This document shows, in pieces, positions 19,486-29,608 of a stretch of 32,270 nt of DNA. The translations under genes were made by a program, and so were the position numbers. The DNA is from Acidobacteriota bacterium (GTDB taxonomy: Bacteria > Acidobacteriota > Terriglobia > Bryobacterales > Bryobacteraceae): contig SYKU01000088.1 in assembly GCA_005808865.1 (NCBI GenBank), forward strand, positions 1 through 32,270, in the 5' to 3' direction. The notes beneath the pieces were generated by a model that saw only the letters and a program-made list of their open reading frames with translations, was not told the origin of the DNA and ran no database searches. The first letter of the stretch is position 1. Every line of letters starts with the position of its first letter.

Positions 19486-19606
19486 TTGCTGTCCTCCTTG
19501 CTCCTTGAGGAAACGTATGCGTGACGTTGAGACGCCCGACCCCACGCAAAGGTGACAGGAAAATGAAGAACCTACAGAACAAGGCTACAAATCCGGCCGG
19601 AGTTTA

Positions 19607-19948
19607 GTTAGTCTCCTGCATCGCGCTGACTTTTCCGGGGCGATCTTTATCGTATGCGATGAGTTTTGGCCAGCAGCGAATCGGGTGTGGCGGGACGATC
19701 CAATCGCCGCAGACAGCGGTGTCCACGCGAATGCCGATTCCACCCGGCAGTTGCAGACCGGTAATGCGGCCGGGAGAAGGCATGAAGAGGTGACCCCTCA
19801 TCCGTACCGGAGTCTCGATCAGAGCATCTATATGCGCGCCTTGCGCGATCAGGATTTGACCCTTCGCCAAATCCACGCCAGTCAACAGTTCGGTGACCGG
19901 GTGTTCGGCCTGATGCGGGCATTCACCTTGATGAAATAGAAGTCGGAT
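19607..19948 (-). pseudogene. Biotin carboxylase (AccC-like) fragment, degenerate
   Basis: Reads AEHPVTELLTGVDLAKGQILIAQG...RGHLFMPSPGRITGLQLPGGIGIRVDTAV...VPPH...KLIAYDKDRP, colinear with the AccC segment xVEHPVTExxTGVDLV...PSPGxIxxxxxPGGPGVRVD...VPPYYDSLIAKLI. Confidence 0.85.
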
Positions 19949-20283
19949 GTCACCGCTATCGGTATCGAGCGCGGACACCATGATTGCCCGCGATGTACGC
20001 CACGTTTCCGTTACGTCCGGTCCCCTGGTCCCTTCAATGACTCTGCGGTTTGTGGAGGCGCCAGTTGCCACGACGGGAGCCGTCAGCGTAGCGGGCTGGA
20101 AGGCTCTGCAGTCGATCCTTGTCCGCCACTTCAGTTCCAGTTTCGAGACGTTCGCCGTACTCAGGGTTCTCTCGTTCGAAGCCCGTCAGTGCGCTCGGGA
20201 TCATGGCCGAAACGTGGCCAGTCGCCGGCGCTCACGGCAGCCGGAGCAAGAGGCACAGGAACAACCTTCGTTAACTGGGACAT
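19945..20283 (-). pseudogene. 5' fragment of the PQQ-like propeller gene
   Basis: Nucleotide match to 9084-9402, with frameshifting indels. Confidence 0.85.
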
Positions 20284-20352
20284 TGTACAAGAAAACCTCA
20301 GTCGACCCCGGCGGGAACCCGGTCCTTGTCGATCCGCATGTGTGAGCAGCGC

Positions 20353-21876
20353 TCAACTCCAATAATTCCGGTCGAGACTCCTGTACTGCACTGCTTCCGC
20401 AATATGCTTCGCGGCGATGTTCCCTGCCCCTTCCAGATCCGCCGCCGTGCGCGCGACCTTCAGAATACGGTCGTGCGCGCGCGCCGATAAACCCATCCGG
20501 CGGACCGCCATTTCGAGAGTCCGTTCGCCTGTGTCGTCGAGGCCGCACAGCTTCCGGATGAGCGCCGAAGGCATCCGCGCATTGTAGAATCCGCGCCGCT
20601 GCTGCACCTCCCGCGCTCGCTCCACGCGTCCGCGAATGTCCGCCGAGGACTCGCACGCCCCGTTTCCGCGGAGTTCCTTGTACGCCACCGCCGGCACTTC
20701 CATGTGAATGTCGATGCGATCGAGCAGCGGTCCGCTGATCTTCCCCAGATACCGCTGAATGATCCCCGGCGTGCAGCGGCATTCGCGGGTCGTATCGCCA
20801 TAGAAACCGCACGGACACGGATTCATCGCCGCAGCGAGCATGAAATTCGCCGGGAACGAAAGCGTCATCGCGGATCGCGCGATGGTCACCGACAGCTCCT
20901 CTAGCGGTTGGCGCATCAACTCCAGGACATTGCGCGGAAACTCGGGCAGTTCATCGAGAAATAGCAATCCGTGGTGCGCCATGCTCACTTCGCCCGGACG
21001 CGGCGTCCCAAGTCCGCCGCCGATCAGGCCTGCGTCCGAGATCGTGTGATGCGGCGAACGGAACGGCCTCTCGCGCAGCAGTCCCGCGCCGCCCGGCAGG
21101 ATGCCTGCGATGCTGTGAATTTTCGTCGTCTCGATCGCTTCGGCGAAAGTCAGCGAGGGCAGAATCCCGGCGAGGCGCTTCGCAAGCATCGTCTTGCCCG
21201 ATCCCGGCGGCCCTATCATCAGAATGTTGTGCCCGCCCGCTGCCGCGACTTCGAGCGCCCGCTTCGCGCTCCCCTGTCCGCGCACGTCGCGGAAATCCGG
21301 CGCGGTGGATTCCCCGGCCTGTAATTCGGGCGCGGCGCGCTTGATTGGCTCGAAGGCCCCGGGCTTCGCCAGCAACTCGACGACTTCGGAGAGATGCCGC
21401 ACGCCGAAGACGCGCACGCCATCGACCACCGCCGCTTCCGCCGCGTTCTCCATCGGCAGCACGAGATTCGGAATGCCCTGAGCAAGCGCGCAGACCGCCA
21501 CGGAAAGCGCGCCGCGCACGCTGCGAATCGCGCCGTCGAGAGACAACTCGCCGATCAGCAGATGCTGGTCGAGCCGCGCAATGGAACCCATCGCGCCGAG
21601 GATTCCCATCGCCATCGGCAGGTCGAAGCCCGCCCCTTCTTTCCGGACGTTCGCCGGAGCCAGATTGATGGTAACTCCCTTGTTGGTGGGGAAACCGAAG
21701 CCGGAATTGAGCAGCGCCGATTTGATACGCTCGCGGCTCTCTCGAACGGCGGTGTCCGGCATTCCAACTGTTACAAAGTCGCGCGCCGAGCCTGACGGGT
21801 ACATGTCGACTTCGACATCGATCAAATGAGCATCGATGCCGTAAACGGCGGCGCTGCGTGTCTTGAACAGCGCCAT
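20353..21876 (-). CDS. comM: YifB/ComM family Mg-chelatase-like AAA+ ATPase
   Basis: 507 aa; Walker [29 protein letters not shown] Walker B; CxCG...C zinc-like motif; [19 protein letters not shown]-terminus. Confidence 0.95.
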   Translation of the reverse strand: MALFKTRSAAVYGIDAHLIDVEVDMYPSGSARDFVTVGMPDTAVRESRERIKSALLNSGFGFPTNKGVTINLAPANVRKEGAGFDLPMAMGILGAMGSIARLDQHLLIGELSLDGAIRSVRGALSVAVCALAQGIPNLVLPMENAAEAAVVDGVRVFGVRHLSEVVELLAKPGAFEPIKRAAPELQAGESTAPDFRDVRGQGSAKRALEVAAAGGHNILMIGPPGSGKTMLAKRLAGILPSLTFAEAIETTKIHSIAGILPGGAGLLRERPFRSPHHTISDAGLIGGGLGTPRPGEVSMAHHGLLFLDELPEFPRNVLELMRQPLEELSVTIARSAMTLSFPANFMLAAAMNPCPCGFYGDTTRECRCTPGIIQRYLGKISGPLLDRIDIHMEVPAVAYKELRGNGACESSADIRGRVERAREVQQRRGFYNARMPSALIRKLCGLDDTGERTLEMAVRRMGLSARAHDRILKVARTAADLEGAGNIAAKHIAEAVQYRSLDRNYWS

Positions 21877-22537
21877 GAGGCGGGCCTCTCTTTGATGGTA
21901 CGCATCCAGTATATACCGGCGGCTGCCCGGAAAGTCGCGGCGCTGCGCGCTTTCCGAATTTGCACAGGCCTGAGGCCACCGCGGCGCGCATCAGGTTCTT
22001 GGTTTTCTGACTCTGATCCCTATGGCCTCCCGGCGCCAAGGGCGGACCATCCGACAGGCTGAACGAAACGCAAGTTCGGCGCAACGCCGCATGGGCTTGC
22101 GCGCTTAGCGTCGGACACGCGTCCGGCACGTCTGCTTTTTACAGCGACATCGACCGACGGTATGGACGCGGACTCAGGCGGGCGCCCGAGGACGTTGCGC
22201 CTTGATCATTTACCGCGGTAGTCATTTTCGACGGACAGACAAGAATTGCGAAACCGGAACAACGCTGGCCGGCCCGATTGAGAGCAAGGCTCCGAGTGCC
22301 GCGTTCGCGATTTGGACGAGCGTTGCGGCTGATCCGGGCGCCTTCCTTATTGGCCGGCGTCCCACTACGCGCTGGGCTCAATGCCACAAAAAAGGAAAAC
22401 TCGCGGACCGGCGCAGTCGCACCAACCGAAGCGGTCCTCCTTGCGCAAACCAACACCCGCTGAGTGTATACTACGGTCACAGAGTTCGCGTTCCAACTTG
22501 GAATTCCCCAGGTAAAGTTCGTAACCAGGAGGTTCAG

Positions 22538-25500
22538 ATGCGTCGAAGTTTGATCACGTTTTTCCTGATTGCCGCCGCCGCCCAGGCACAGGAGGTTCGC
22601 GCCACTATCACGGGCACCATAACCGATCCCAACGGGGCGGTGATTCCCAGAGCGAAAGTTATGGCCCGTAATTCCGCGACAGGCGCTGCTGTCGATGTGA
22701 CATCGAATGAAGCGGGCCTCTACGTCGCGCCGTTTCTTCCGATCGGGAGGTACCAGGTAGCCGCCTCCGCTGAAGGATTCAAGACTTCGACGCGCCCCGA
22801 GGTCGAACTGCGCGTGGGCGATCGCATTCGAATTGATTTCCAACTGGAGATTGGCGGCGTGACCGAACAGGTGACTGTGACGGGCGAAACCGCGCTCCTC
22901 GAAACGTCTTCCGCTTCGAACGGGCAGGTGATCGATTCGGCGAAGGTGAGGGATCTGCCGTTGCTTGGCCGCAATCCGTTCCTGCTGGCCGCAATCTCGA
23001 CGGGGGTTCAGTATACCCCTGCACGCCAGTCCCGCTCGAATCGTCCTTTTGACAACGGTGGAATGGATAGCTTCTCCATTAATGGCGGCCGTCAGACCAC
23101 CAACGAATTCCTGTTGGATGGCGTGCCCGACACAAATACCGAGACCACAGCTCCATCGAATTTGTCGTTCGTGCCGTCTCCCGATGCGACTGAAGAGTTC
23201 AAAGTCCAAACAAACACGTTTGACGCCCAGTACGGCCGCACGGGCGGCGGGGTGGTCAATGTGTCGCTACGCGCGGGAACAAACGATTTTCACGGCGTGG
23301 CGTACCACTACTTTCGCAACGACAAACTGAACGCAAACGCCTTTGAGACGAACGCGGCCGGGCTTCCCAGGAACTCATTCAAGTGGAATCAGCCAGGTGT
23401 CGTCTTTCATGGTCCGGTATTGCTGCCGAGGCTCTACAATGGCCGCAACAAGACGTTTTTCATGTTTTCGTGGGAGAAAATCAAATCGGCCATTCCGCTC
23501 CCGCAGAACTATACGGTTCCAACGGCTGAGCAGAGGGCCGGCGATTTCTCGCGCACTCTACAAACCAACGGCCAGCCCATCACCATGTTCGATCCGCTGA
23601 CGACCCGCCCGGAAGGCGCCGCATTTACGCGCCAGCCCTTTGCGGGCAACCGCATCCCGGCAGCCCGGTTCGATCCGGTAGCCCTAAACATTGCCAAGTT
23701 CATCCCGAACCCCAACCAGCCCGGCAATGCGCAGGGTTTCTTTAACCTGATTTCGAGCCCCAATACGGTCTCGGACGAATATGACCAGTTCGCGTTTCGG
23801 CTGGATCAGCAACTCTCAACCAGACACCGCTTCTTCTCCCGCTACGTTCGCGGTAACCGGCACGAGACGAATAGTTTTGCGAACTTCAGCCAAGCCTCCT
23901 CCCCCTGGTACAACCACTGGCGGATCAATCAGGGTGGCAACTTTGATCTGACGTCCACGCTCGGACCCACTCTTGTGTCCAGCTTCCGGATGGGGTACAT
24001 CCGCCACCAGTTCGCGATCGCTCAGCACACCGAAGGCTTCGATCCAAAACAACTGGGATTCCCGTCCTCCGCCGTCGACTCCCTGCCACGAAAGTTCTTC
24101 CCGAGAATCGACTATACCGACTACACCGCCTTTGGGCCCCAGCGGTCCACCGGATCTGAGTTCACATTCTCCGACACCTGGTCGATCGCCGAAACCCTCT
24201 CGAAGGTCGTTTCCACTCACTCCTTGAAGTTCGGTTTTGAAGGCAGGCAGATGTTCAACAACCAGGACCGTCCAACCTCCTCGTTTGCACGCTTTAACTT
24301 CCGCCGGAACTTCACCCAGCGCGACCCGCTTCGGGCCGACGCGGCCAGCGGTAATGCTTTCGCTTCGCTCCTGTTGGGTATGCCGGAGAGCGGCGAGTCC
24401 GTGCGGCAGCCCGCGCTCGCCTATGGCAATCGCTACCACGTCCTCTTCTTCCAGGACGACTGGAAGGTGTCCCGCCGCTTGACGGTAAACCTCGGTTTGC
24501 GCTGGGATTACGAGACGCCTCAGACCGAGCGCTTCGACCGGCAGAATGGCGGCTTTGATGCGAACGCCGCATCTCCGCTGCAGGTCCCGGGGGTCCAGAC
24601 AAAGGGCGGCCTCCTTTTCACCAGCGCGGACAACCGGTATCCCTTCTCGAGGGATTTGAACAATTTCCAGCCTCGCGCCGGCGTGGCTTGGCAGCTTTCC
24701 GAGAAGACGGTCTTTCGCGGCGGTTATGGCATCAGCTACCTGCCGACGTTCGACACAGGGTTTAACAACGGCTTTGCCGTAACCAGCCCGATGGTCACAT
24801 CGGTGGATGGCGGCCTGACTCCTCAGAACCGTCTTGCGAACCCCTTTCCGGAGGGGTATCTTGCCATTGCAGGCCGTTCGCAGGGATTGGGTACGCTGCT
24901 TGGCCAGGGGTTCTCCTTCGGATTCTCCGGCCGTGATATTCCCTTCGTGCACCAGTTCTCGGCCGGGTTCCAACATGAGCTACCCTGGCGCCTGTTGATC
25001 GACGCTTCGTACTCTGGATCGCGTACTCGCGGATTGCAGACGGGCAAGGGTATTAATGAGGTATCCGCAACCCAACTCGGGCTTGGCAGCGACCTTTTGA
25101 CTCAAATTTCGAATCCATTTGCCGGGCGGCTGCCGGGAAGCCCGTTCAACGGCGCGACCGTACCGAGGCAGCAGTTGTTGCGGCCGTACCCGCAGTTCGC
25201 GGGCATCACGCAGGATCGCCATACCATCGGACGGTCCACTTACAACTCGTTCCAACTCCGAGTGGAGAAGCGGCTATCTCACGGCGTGCATGTGCTATTC
25301 AGCTACACGCTGTCGAAATCGGTGGAGGCCATCGGTTATCTCAACCCACAAGACAATTTCGGAGACTTGGCGAGCGTGCTCACGGGCGTCGATACTCCGC
25401 ATCGCGGAATTATTTCCGGCGCCTGGGCGCTGCCCTTTTTCCGCAACGGCCGCGGTATCGCGCATCAGGCGTTCGGCGGATGGCAGTTGACGGGAATCGT

Positions 25501-25948
25501 CTCGATCCAGTCCGGAATTCCGATCGGAGCGCCCGGTGGCGTTTATTCGACTGGCCTCGATCCCAGGCTTGCCGACGATCAGCGCAGCCGCCAGCGCTGG
25601 TTCAACACCTGCACCCTTGCCTTGAATGGCGCGCGCCAGAATTGCGTAAGCGCGGCTGACCCGGTGGCATTCTCGGTTCAACCGCCTTTCACGCTGCGGC
25701 GGCTTTCGACGCGTTTTCCCAATATTCGCGACCTGCGTCCGGTGAACGTCGATTTCTCGATCTTTAAGAGGTTTCCCGTCACGGAGCGAGTCAACCTGGA
25801 GTTCCGCGCCGAATCGTTTAACATGACGAACACCGCATGGTTTGGCGGTCCCAACCTCACGGTGGGAGGCGCCAACTTTGGCGCTGTTACGCCAAGCCAG
25901 GCGAACGACCCACGCAACGTTCAGCTTGCGCTTCGCCTGAGTTTCTGA
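22538..25948 (+). CDS. TonB-dependent receptor / Oar-like outer membrane protein with carboxypeptidase-regulatory N-terminal domain
   Basis: MRRSLITFFLIAAAAQAQEVRATITGTITDPNGAVIPRAKV; plug region; beta-barrel to terminal F; AGGAGG RBS; start reassigned from ORF start 22202. Confidence 0.93.
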   Translation: MRRSLITFFLIAAAAQAQEVRATITGTITDPNGAVIPRAKVMARNSATGAAVDVTSNEAGLYVAPFLPIGRYQVAASAEGFKTSTRPEVELRVGDRIRIDFQLEIGGVTEQVTVTGETALLETSSASNGQVIDSAKVRDLPLLGRNPFLLAAISTGVQYTPARQSRSNRPFDNGGMDSFSINGGRQTTNEFLLDGVPDTNTETTAPSNLSFVPSPDATEEFKVQTNTFDAQYGRTGGGVVNVSLRAGTNDFHGVAYHYFRNDKLNANAFETNAAGLPRNSFKWNQPGVVFHGPVLLPRLYNGRNKTFFMFSWEKIKSAIPLPQNYTVPTAEQRAGDFSRTLQTNGQPITMFDPLTTRPEGAAFTRQPFAGNRIPAARFDPVALNIAKFIPNPNQPGNAQGFFNLISSPNTVSDEYDQFAFRLDQQLSTRHRFFSRYVRGNRHETNSFANFSQASSPWYNHWRINQGGNFDLTSTLGPTLVSSFRMGYIRHQFAIAQHTEGFDPKQLGFPSSAVDSLPRKFFPRIDYTDYTAFGPQRSTGSEFTFSDTWSIAETLSKVVSTHSLKFGFEGRQMFNNQDRPTSSFARFNFRRNFTQRDPLRADAASGNAFASLLLGMPESGESVRQPALAYGNRYHVLFFQDDWKVSRRLTVNLGLRWDYETPQTERFDRQNGGFDANAASPLQVPGVQTKGGLLFTSADNRYPFSRDLNNFQPRAGVAWQLSEKTVFRGGYGISYLPTFDTGFNNGFAVTSPMVTSVDGGLTPQNRLANPFPEGYLAIAGRSQGLGTLLGQGFSFGFSGRDIPFVHQFSAGFQHELPWRLLIDASYSGSRTRGLQTGKGINEVSATQLGLGSDLLTQISNPFAGRLPGSPFNGATVPRQQLLRPYPQFAGITQDRHTIGRSTYNSFQLRVEKRLSHGVHVLFSYTLSKSVEAIGYLNPQDNFGDLASVLTGVDTPHRGIISGAWALPFFRNGRGIAHQAFGGWQLTGIVSIQSGIPIGAPGGVYSTGLDPRLADDQRSRQRWFNTCTLALNGARQNCVSAADPVAFSVQPPFTLRRLSTRFPNIRDLRPVNVDFSIFKRFPVTERVNLEFRAESFNMTNTAWFGGPNLTVGGANFGAVTPSQANDPRNVQLALRLSF

Positions 25949-26055
25949 GGAAGAAGCCCATCGCGGCCGCGTGCCTCCAGTGATGGGACAGCTACGCTCC
26001 CGGTCGCCCGGACAGATGAACTTGGTATTCAGCCAGATCTCCGAGGGGGAGACCG

Positions 26056-26196
26056 ATGGAATCCTTCATGAAGCTTTTCGAACGCTTCCTGGTCTTTGTG
26101 TACCGCTGCTTCGATCGCATCGCCATCCAGGGCTACATGCCGCTACTGAGCCGGATGTGCCGCTTATGTCGCGAGGAGCAGGCGGGCTGGAAATGA
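26056..26196 (+). pseudogene. 46-aa N-terminal relic similar to the ORF at 32109
   Basis: MESFMKLFERFLVFVYRCFDRIAIQGYMPLLS aligns ungapped with MKEFTAKFGDRINGVLSGFDRLVFRGHLRGIS (M,F,F,V,FDR,G,S conserved); RBS present. Confidence 0.5.
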
Positions 26197-26272
26197 TGTG
26201 CGCCTGTGGGCCCGGATCGGCCCGTCGTGGGGGAACCGCGACTGCCTTATCCTCTAACTACAAATAACATAA

Positions 26273-26800
26273 CTAACCCTTCTTCCCCTCCAGGTACTTA
26301 TTCCGGCTGTCCTGAATCATCTTACGCGCTTCCTTGGGTCCCTGCCATCCCTGCATTTCCGTCTTCCGCCCTTCGAGTTCCTTGTAGATCGTGAAAAAAT
26401 GCTCGATTTCACGCCGCACATGCGCAAACACCTGATCGATAGTATGAATCGACTCGTAACGCGGATTTCGGTTCGGTACCGCCAGGATCTTCTGGTCGCC
26501 CTCCGAATTGTCCATCATGTGCAGGACGCCCACCGCCCGCACTTCGATCAAACAGCCCGGAAAGCTCGGTTCCTGAACGAGCGCCAACACGTCCAGCGGA
26601 TCGCCATCGTCGGCGAGCGTGCCCGGAATGAACCCGTAGTCGCCCGGATAATGCATCGGCGAATAGAGCGCGCGATCGAGCCGGAAGACGCCCAACTCCT
26701 CATCGTATTCGTATTTGTTGCCGCAGTTCTTCGGGATCTCCACGATCATCCGGACGATTTCCGGAGACTCGGGGCCTGGGTCCAGATCGTAGAGGTTCAC
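26273..26800 (-). CDS. ppa: Inorganic pyrophosphatase
   Basis: [51 protein letters not shown]. Confidence 0.96.
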   Translation of the reverse strand: MNLYDLDPGPESPEIVRMIVEIPKNCGNKYEYDEELGVFRLDRALYSPMHYPGDYGFIPGTLADDGDPLDVLALVQEPSFPGCLIEVRAVGVLHMMDNSEGDQKILAVPNRNPRYESIHTIDQVFAHVRREIEHFFTIYKELEGRKTEMQGWQGPKEARKMIQDSRNKYLEGKKG

Positions 26801-27933
26801 AGGAAGTAGTCCTTTACCTTGTCGAACAACCCTTTTTCTGCTGGTTCATTCTCGACGGGCAGCGTCTCCCGCAGTTCTTCGAACAGCTTGCGCTGATCTT
26901 TTGTGAGACGGACCGGCGTCTTGATCTGGGCGTGAACGAACAAATCGCCGCGCGCGTGCGAGTTCACGTGATGAACTCCCCTGCCCTTGACCCGGAACTG
27001 CGCGCCGTTCTGCGTGCCCTCGGGGATCTTGAGCGTATACGCTCCGTCGAGCGTGGGTACCTGAATCTCGGCGCCCAAGGCCGCCTGCGCGAAATTGATC
27101 GGAATCGAACAGTGCAGGTTGTTCTCCTGGCGCTCGAAGAAGGGATGCTCGTTGACGGTAAGGACGACGTACAGGTCGCCTGGAGGTCCGCCGTTCGCGC
27201 CAGGCCGGCCTTTCTGCGATAGCCGCATGCGAGTGCCGTTGTCGACGCCGGCGGGGATGTTTACATGCAACTTGCGCTGTACCTGCTTGACGCCCTGGCC
27301 GCGGCACTCCGTGCACGGGGCTTTGATCACCTGACCCGAGCCTCCGCAAGTCCCGCATGTTCGGCGGATCGTCAGAATGCTCTGCTGGAAAAGAACCTCT
27401 CCCTTCCCTTGACAGGTTCCGCAGGTCGAACTCCCCGTGCCGGGCTCCGCGCCCTTACCCTGACACCGGTCGCACGCCTTCAGGTTGGGCACCTGTATCT
27501 CGACGCCCTTGCCGAACATGGCGTCCTCGAAGCTGATTTCGAGGTCGTACCGGACGTCCTCGCCTCTATGAGCGCGGGTGCGGCGGTGGCCTCCCCCGCC
27601 GCTCTGGCCGAAGAGATCTCCAAGTCCGAAAAAATCGCCCAGGATGTCTCCGAAATCGGAGAATTGGTTCGGGTCGAACCCCTGCGCGCCGCCCGCGCCG
27701 CCCACCGCCTGATGGCCGAACCGGTCGTATGCGGCGCGCTTTTGGGCGTCGCTCAGCACGCTGTAGGCCTCCGCCGCCTCCTTGAACTTCTCCTCCGCCT
27801 CCCTATTGTCCGGATTTCGGTCCGGATGATGCTGCAGGGCAAGCTTACGGTAGGCGCTCTTCAGTTCCGGTTCGCCGGCGTCACGTCCAACGCCCAGCAC
27901 TTCGTAGTAGTCTCGTTTCCGCACAGGATTCAC
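26797..27933 (-). CDS. dnaJ: Chaperone protein DnaJ
   Basis: [14 protein letters not shown]-domain with HPD; four CxxCxGxG-type zinc repeats. Confidence 0.97.
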   Translation of the reverse strand: MNPVRKRDYYEVLGVGRDAGEPELKSAYRKLALQHHPDRNPDNREAEEKFKEAAEAYSVLSDAQKRAAYDRFGHQAVGGAGGAQGFDPNQFSDFGDILGDFFGLGDLFGQSGGGGHRRTRAHRGEDVRYDLEISFEDAMFGKGVEIQVPNLKACDRCQGKGAEPGTGSSTCGTCQGKGEVLFQQSILTIRRTCGTCGGSGQVIKAPCTECRGQGVKQVQRKLHVNIPAGVDNGTRMRLSQKGRPGANGGPPGDLYVVLTVNEHPFFERQENNLHCSIPINFAQAALGAEIQVPTLDGAYTLKIPEGTQNGAQFRVKGRGVHHVNSHARGDLFVHAQIKTPVRLTKDQRKLFEELRETLPVENEPAEKGLFDKVKDYFL

Positions 27934-27943
27934 TTCGGGGCCT

Positions 27944-28525
27944 TCATGAGGGCTTCACCGCTACCTTTACCATGGACGGCCGCAGCAGCTTGCCCTTGAA
28001 GTTAAAGCCCTTCTGGTATTCTCCCAGTATTGTGTGGTCTTCCACCTCATCGGTTTCCACGCGGTCCACCGCCTGATGCCGATGCGGATCAAACAATTTT
28101 CCAGCAGCCTCTATCGATTCAAGGCCGGCCTTTTTCAGCGTGTCCTGGAAACGTTGATAAATAAGCTCGATACCCTTAACGTAATCCTTATCCGCGCATT
28201 CGACTCTTAGCGCGCGATCGAAATCGTCAACCACGGGCAGCAACTCGCGCACGATTTCCATTCCAGCGAACTCAAAAAACCGGAGACGATCCTGTTCCGT
28301 GCGACGCCGGAAGTTTTCAAATTCGGCCTGCCGCCGCAGCAGCCGGTCCTGTAAATCCGCCTTCTCCGCCAGGAGAAGGTCACGTTCCGAGCTGAGCGCA
28401 TCGAGGGGTCCCGGCGCGGTTTCTGAAGTTCCGGAGTCGGGTGTGTCGTTCCCGAAAGGGGCATCCGCCGAAGCGGTTTGTTCGGTCCGAGGCGCCGCAG
28501 CCTCGGAAGTCTGGTCGGTTTCCAT
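27944..28525 (-). CDS. grpE: Nucleotide exchange factor GrpE
   Basis: [17 protein letters not shown]...[12 protein letters not shown]...[40 protein letters not shown]. Confidence 0.95.
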   Translation of the reverse strand: METDQTSEAAAPRTEQTASADAPFGNDTPDSGTSETAPGPLDALSSERDLLLAEKADLQDRLLRRQAEFENFRRRTEQDRLRFFEFAGMEIVRELLPVVDDFDRALRVECADKDYVKGIELIYQRFQDTLKKAGLESIEAAGKLFDPHRHQAVDRVETDEVEDHTILGEYQKGFNFKGKLLRPSMVKVAVKPS

Positions 28526-28573
28526 AAGTGTTGTAAGTGACGCCGGAACTGCGGGAAGCCGGAGCGCCGGCGT

Positions 28574-29593
28574 TTAGATCGGCAAACCTTCAAACGCCCG
28601 CGCCATTCCCAGGACGGCGGACATCACGTGCTCGTAATTCATTCTCATCGGGCCAAGCACCGCGATCTTCGTCGAAAGGCCGCCAGGCAGGGCGAACGAA
28701 ACGCCGATCAGCGACAACTCCTTCATTGAGGGATGCGCCTCGGAGAGACCGATCTGTACCGCGACCTCTCCGTCCGGAGCCTCAAGGAACCGATCCAGCA
28801 GTTCCTTTAGCCGGTTCTTTTCCTCAAGCGCCCGCAGCAAATCGCGAAGCTTTTCTTTGGTTAGATGAAGGTCGATGCCCACAAGATTCGACGCCCCCTC
28901 CATGTGAATTTCCGGAGATGGGTCCGATTCGAGCAGGCCCTTCGCGCACAGCAGCGTCAGCCTTCGCAGCATCGCGTCGTACATTGTCCGCTCCTGATCG
29001 ATCAACCGCAGGAGATCCTGCCGCGCTTCGCTAAGAAGCCGGCCGCTGAAATGCGAGTTCACGTAATTGCGGATCGAATCGAGTTCGGGCTGCGTAACGG
29101 GTTCGCCGATCGTCACGACGCGATTGCGCACCCGCTTGTCGCGCGTCACAAGAATCATCAATACGCGCCGGTCGGTCAACGCCAGCAGTTCGATATGGTC
29201 CAATTCCTGACCGGAACTGTGCGTGGCGGCCGCGATACCGACGTTATGCGTCATCTCCGTGAGCAGGTGCGAGGACCGCTCGACGCGCTCCTCCACCGTA
29301 TCCGCGTCGCTCAGTTCCGCCCGCAGGCGCTCTGAAGTGGCCGCGTTCATTCTACCCGCGTGCAGCGACCCCGCGTACAGCCGGAAAGCTTTGTCCGTGG
29401 GCACCCGGCCGGCCGAGGTGTGCGGCTGCGCGATGTAGCCTGCCTCCGCGAGATCGGCCATAACGTTCCGGATCGACGCGGGACTCAGCGGCTCGGCGCG
29501 CCTCTTCGAGATCGTGCGCGACGCCACCGGCTCACCGGTGTCGATGTAGGTCTTGACGATTGCGTTCAGGACTTCCAGTGCTCGCGATGTCAT
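28574..29593 (-). CDS. hrcA: Heat-inducible transcription repressor HrcA
   Basis: VLNAIVKTYIDTGEPVASRTISKR...SPASIRNVMADLAEAGYIAQPHTSAGRVPTDKAFRLY; GPMRMNYEHVMSAV. Confidence 0.96.
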   Translation of the reverse strand: MTSRALEVLNAIVKTYIDTGEPVASRTISKRRAEPLSPASIRNVMADLAEAGYIAQPHTSAGRVPTDKAFRLYAGSLHAGRMNAATSERLRAELSDADTVEERVERSSHLLTEMTHNVGIAAATHSSGQELDHIELLALTDRRVLMILVTRDKRVRNRVVTIGEPVTQPELDSIRNYVNSHFSGRLLSEARQDLLRLIDQERTMYDAMLRRLTLLCAKGLLESDPSPEIHMEGASNLVGIDLHLTKEKLRDLLRALEEKNRLKELLDRFLEAPDGEVAVQIGLSEAHPSMKELSLIGVSFALPGGLSTKIAVLGPMRMNYEHVMSAVLGMARAFEGLPI

Positions 29594-29608
29594 AGCGCTC
29601 CCGTTACG

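Noticed and set aside
22139-23209. 356-aa minus-strand ORF opposite the TonB receptor
   Set aside because: Antisense shadow of a strongly supported receptor; no recognisable domain.
23816-24976. 386-aa minus-strand ORF opposite the TonB receptor
   Set aside because: High-GC antisense frame of a well-supported coding region; not independent evidence of a gene.
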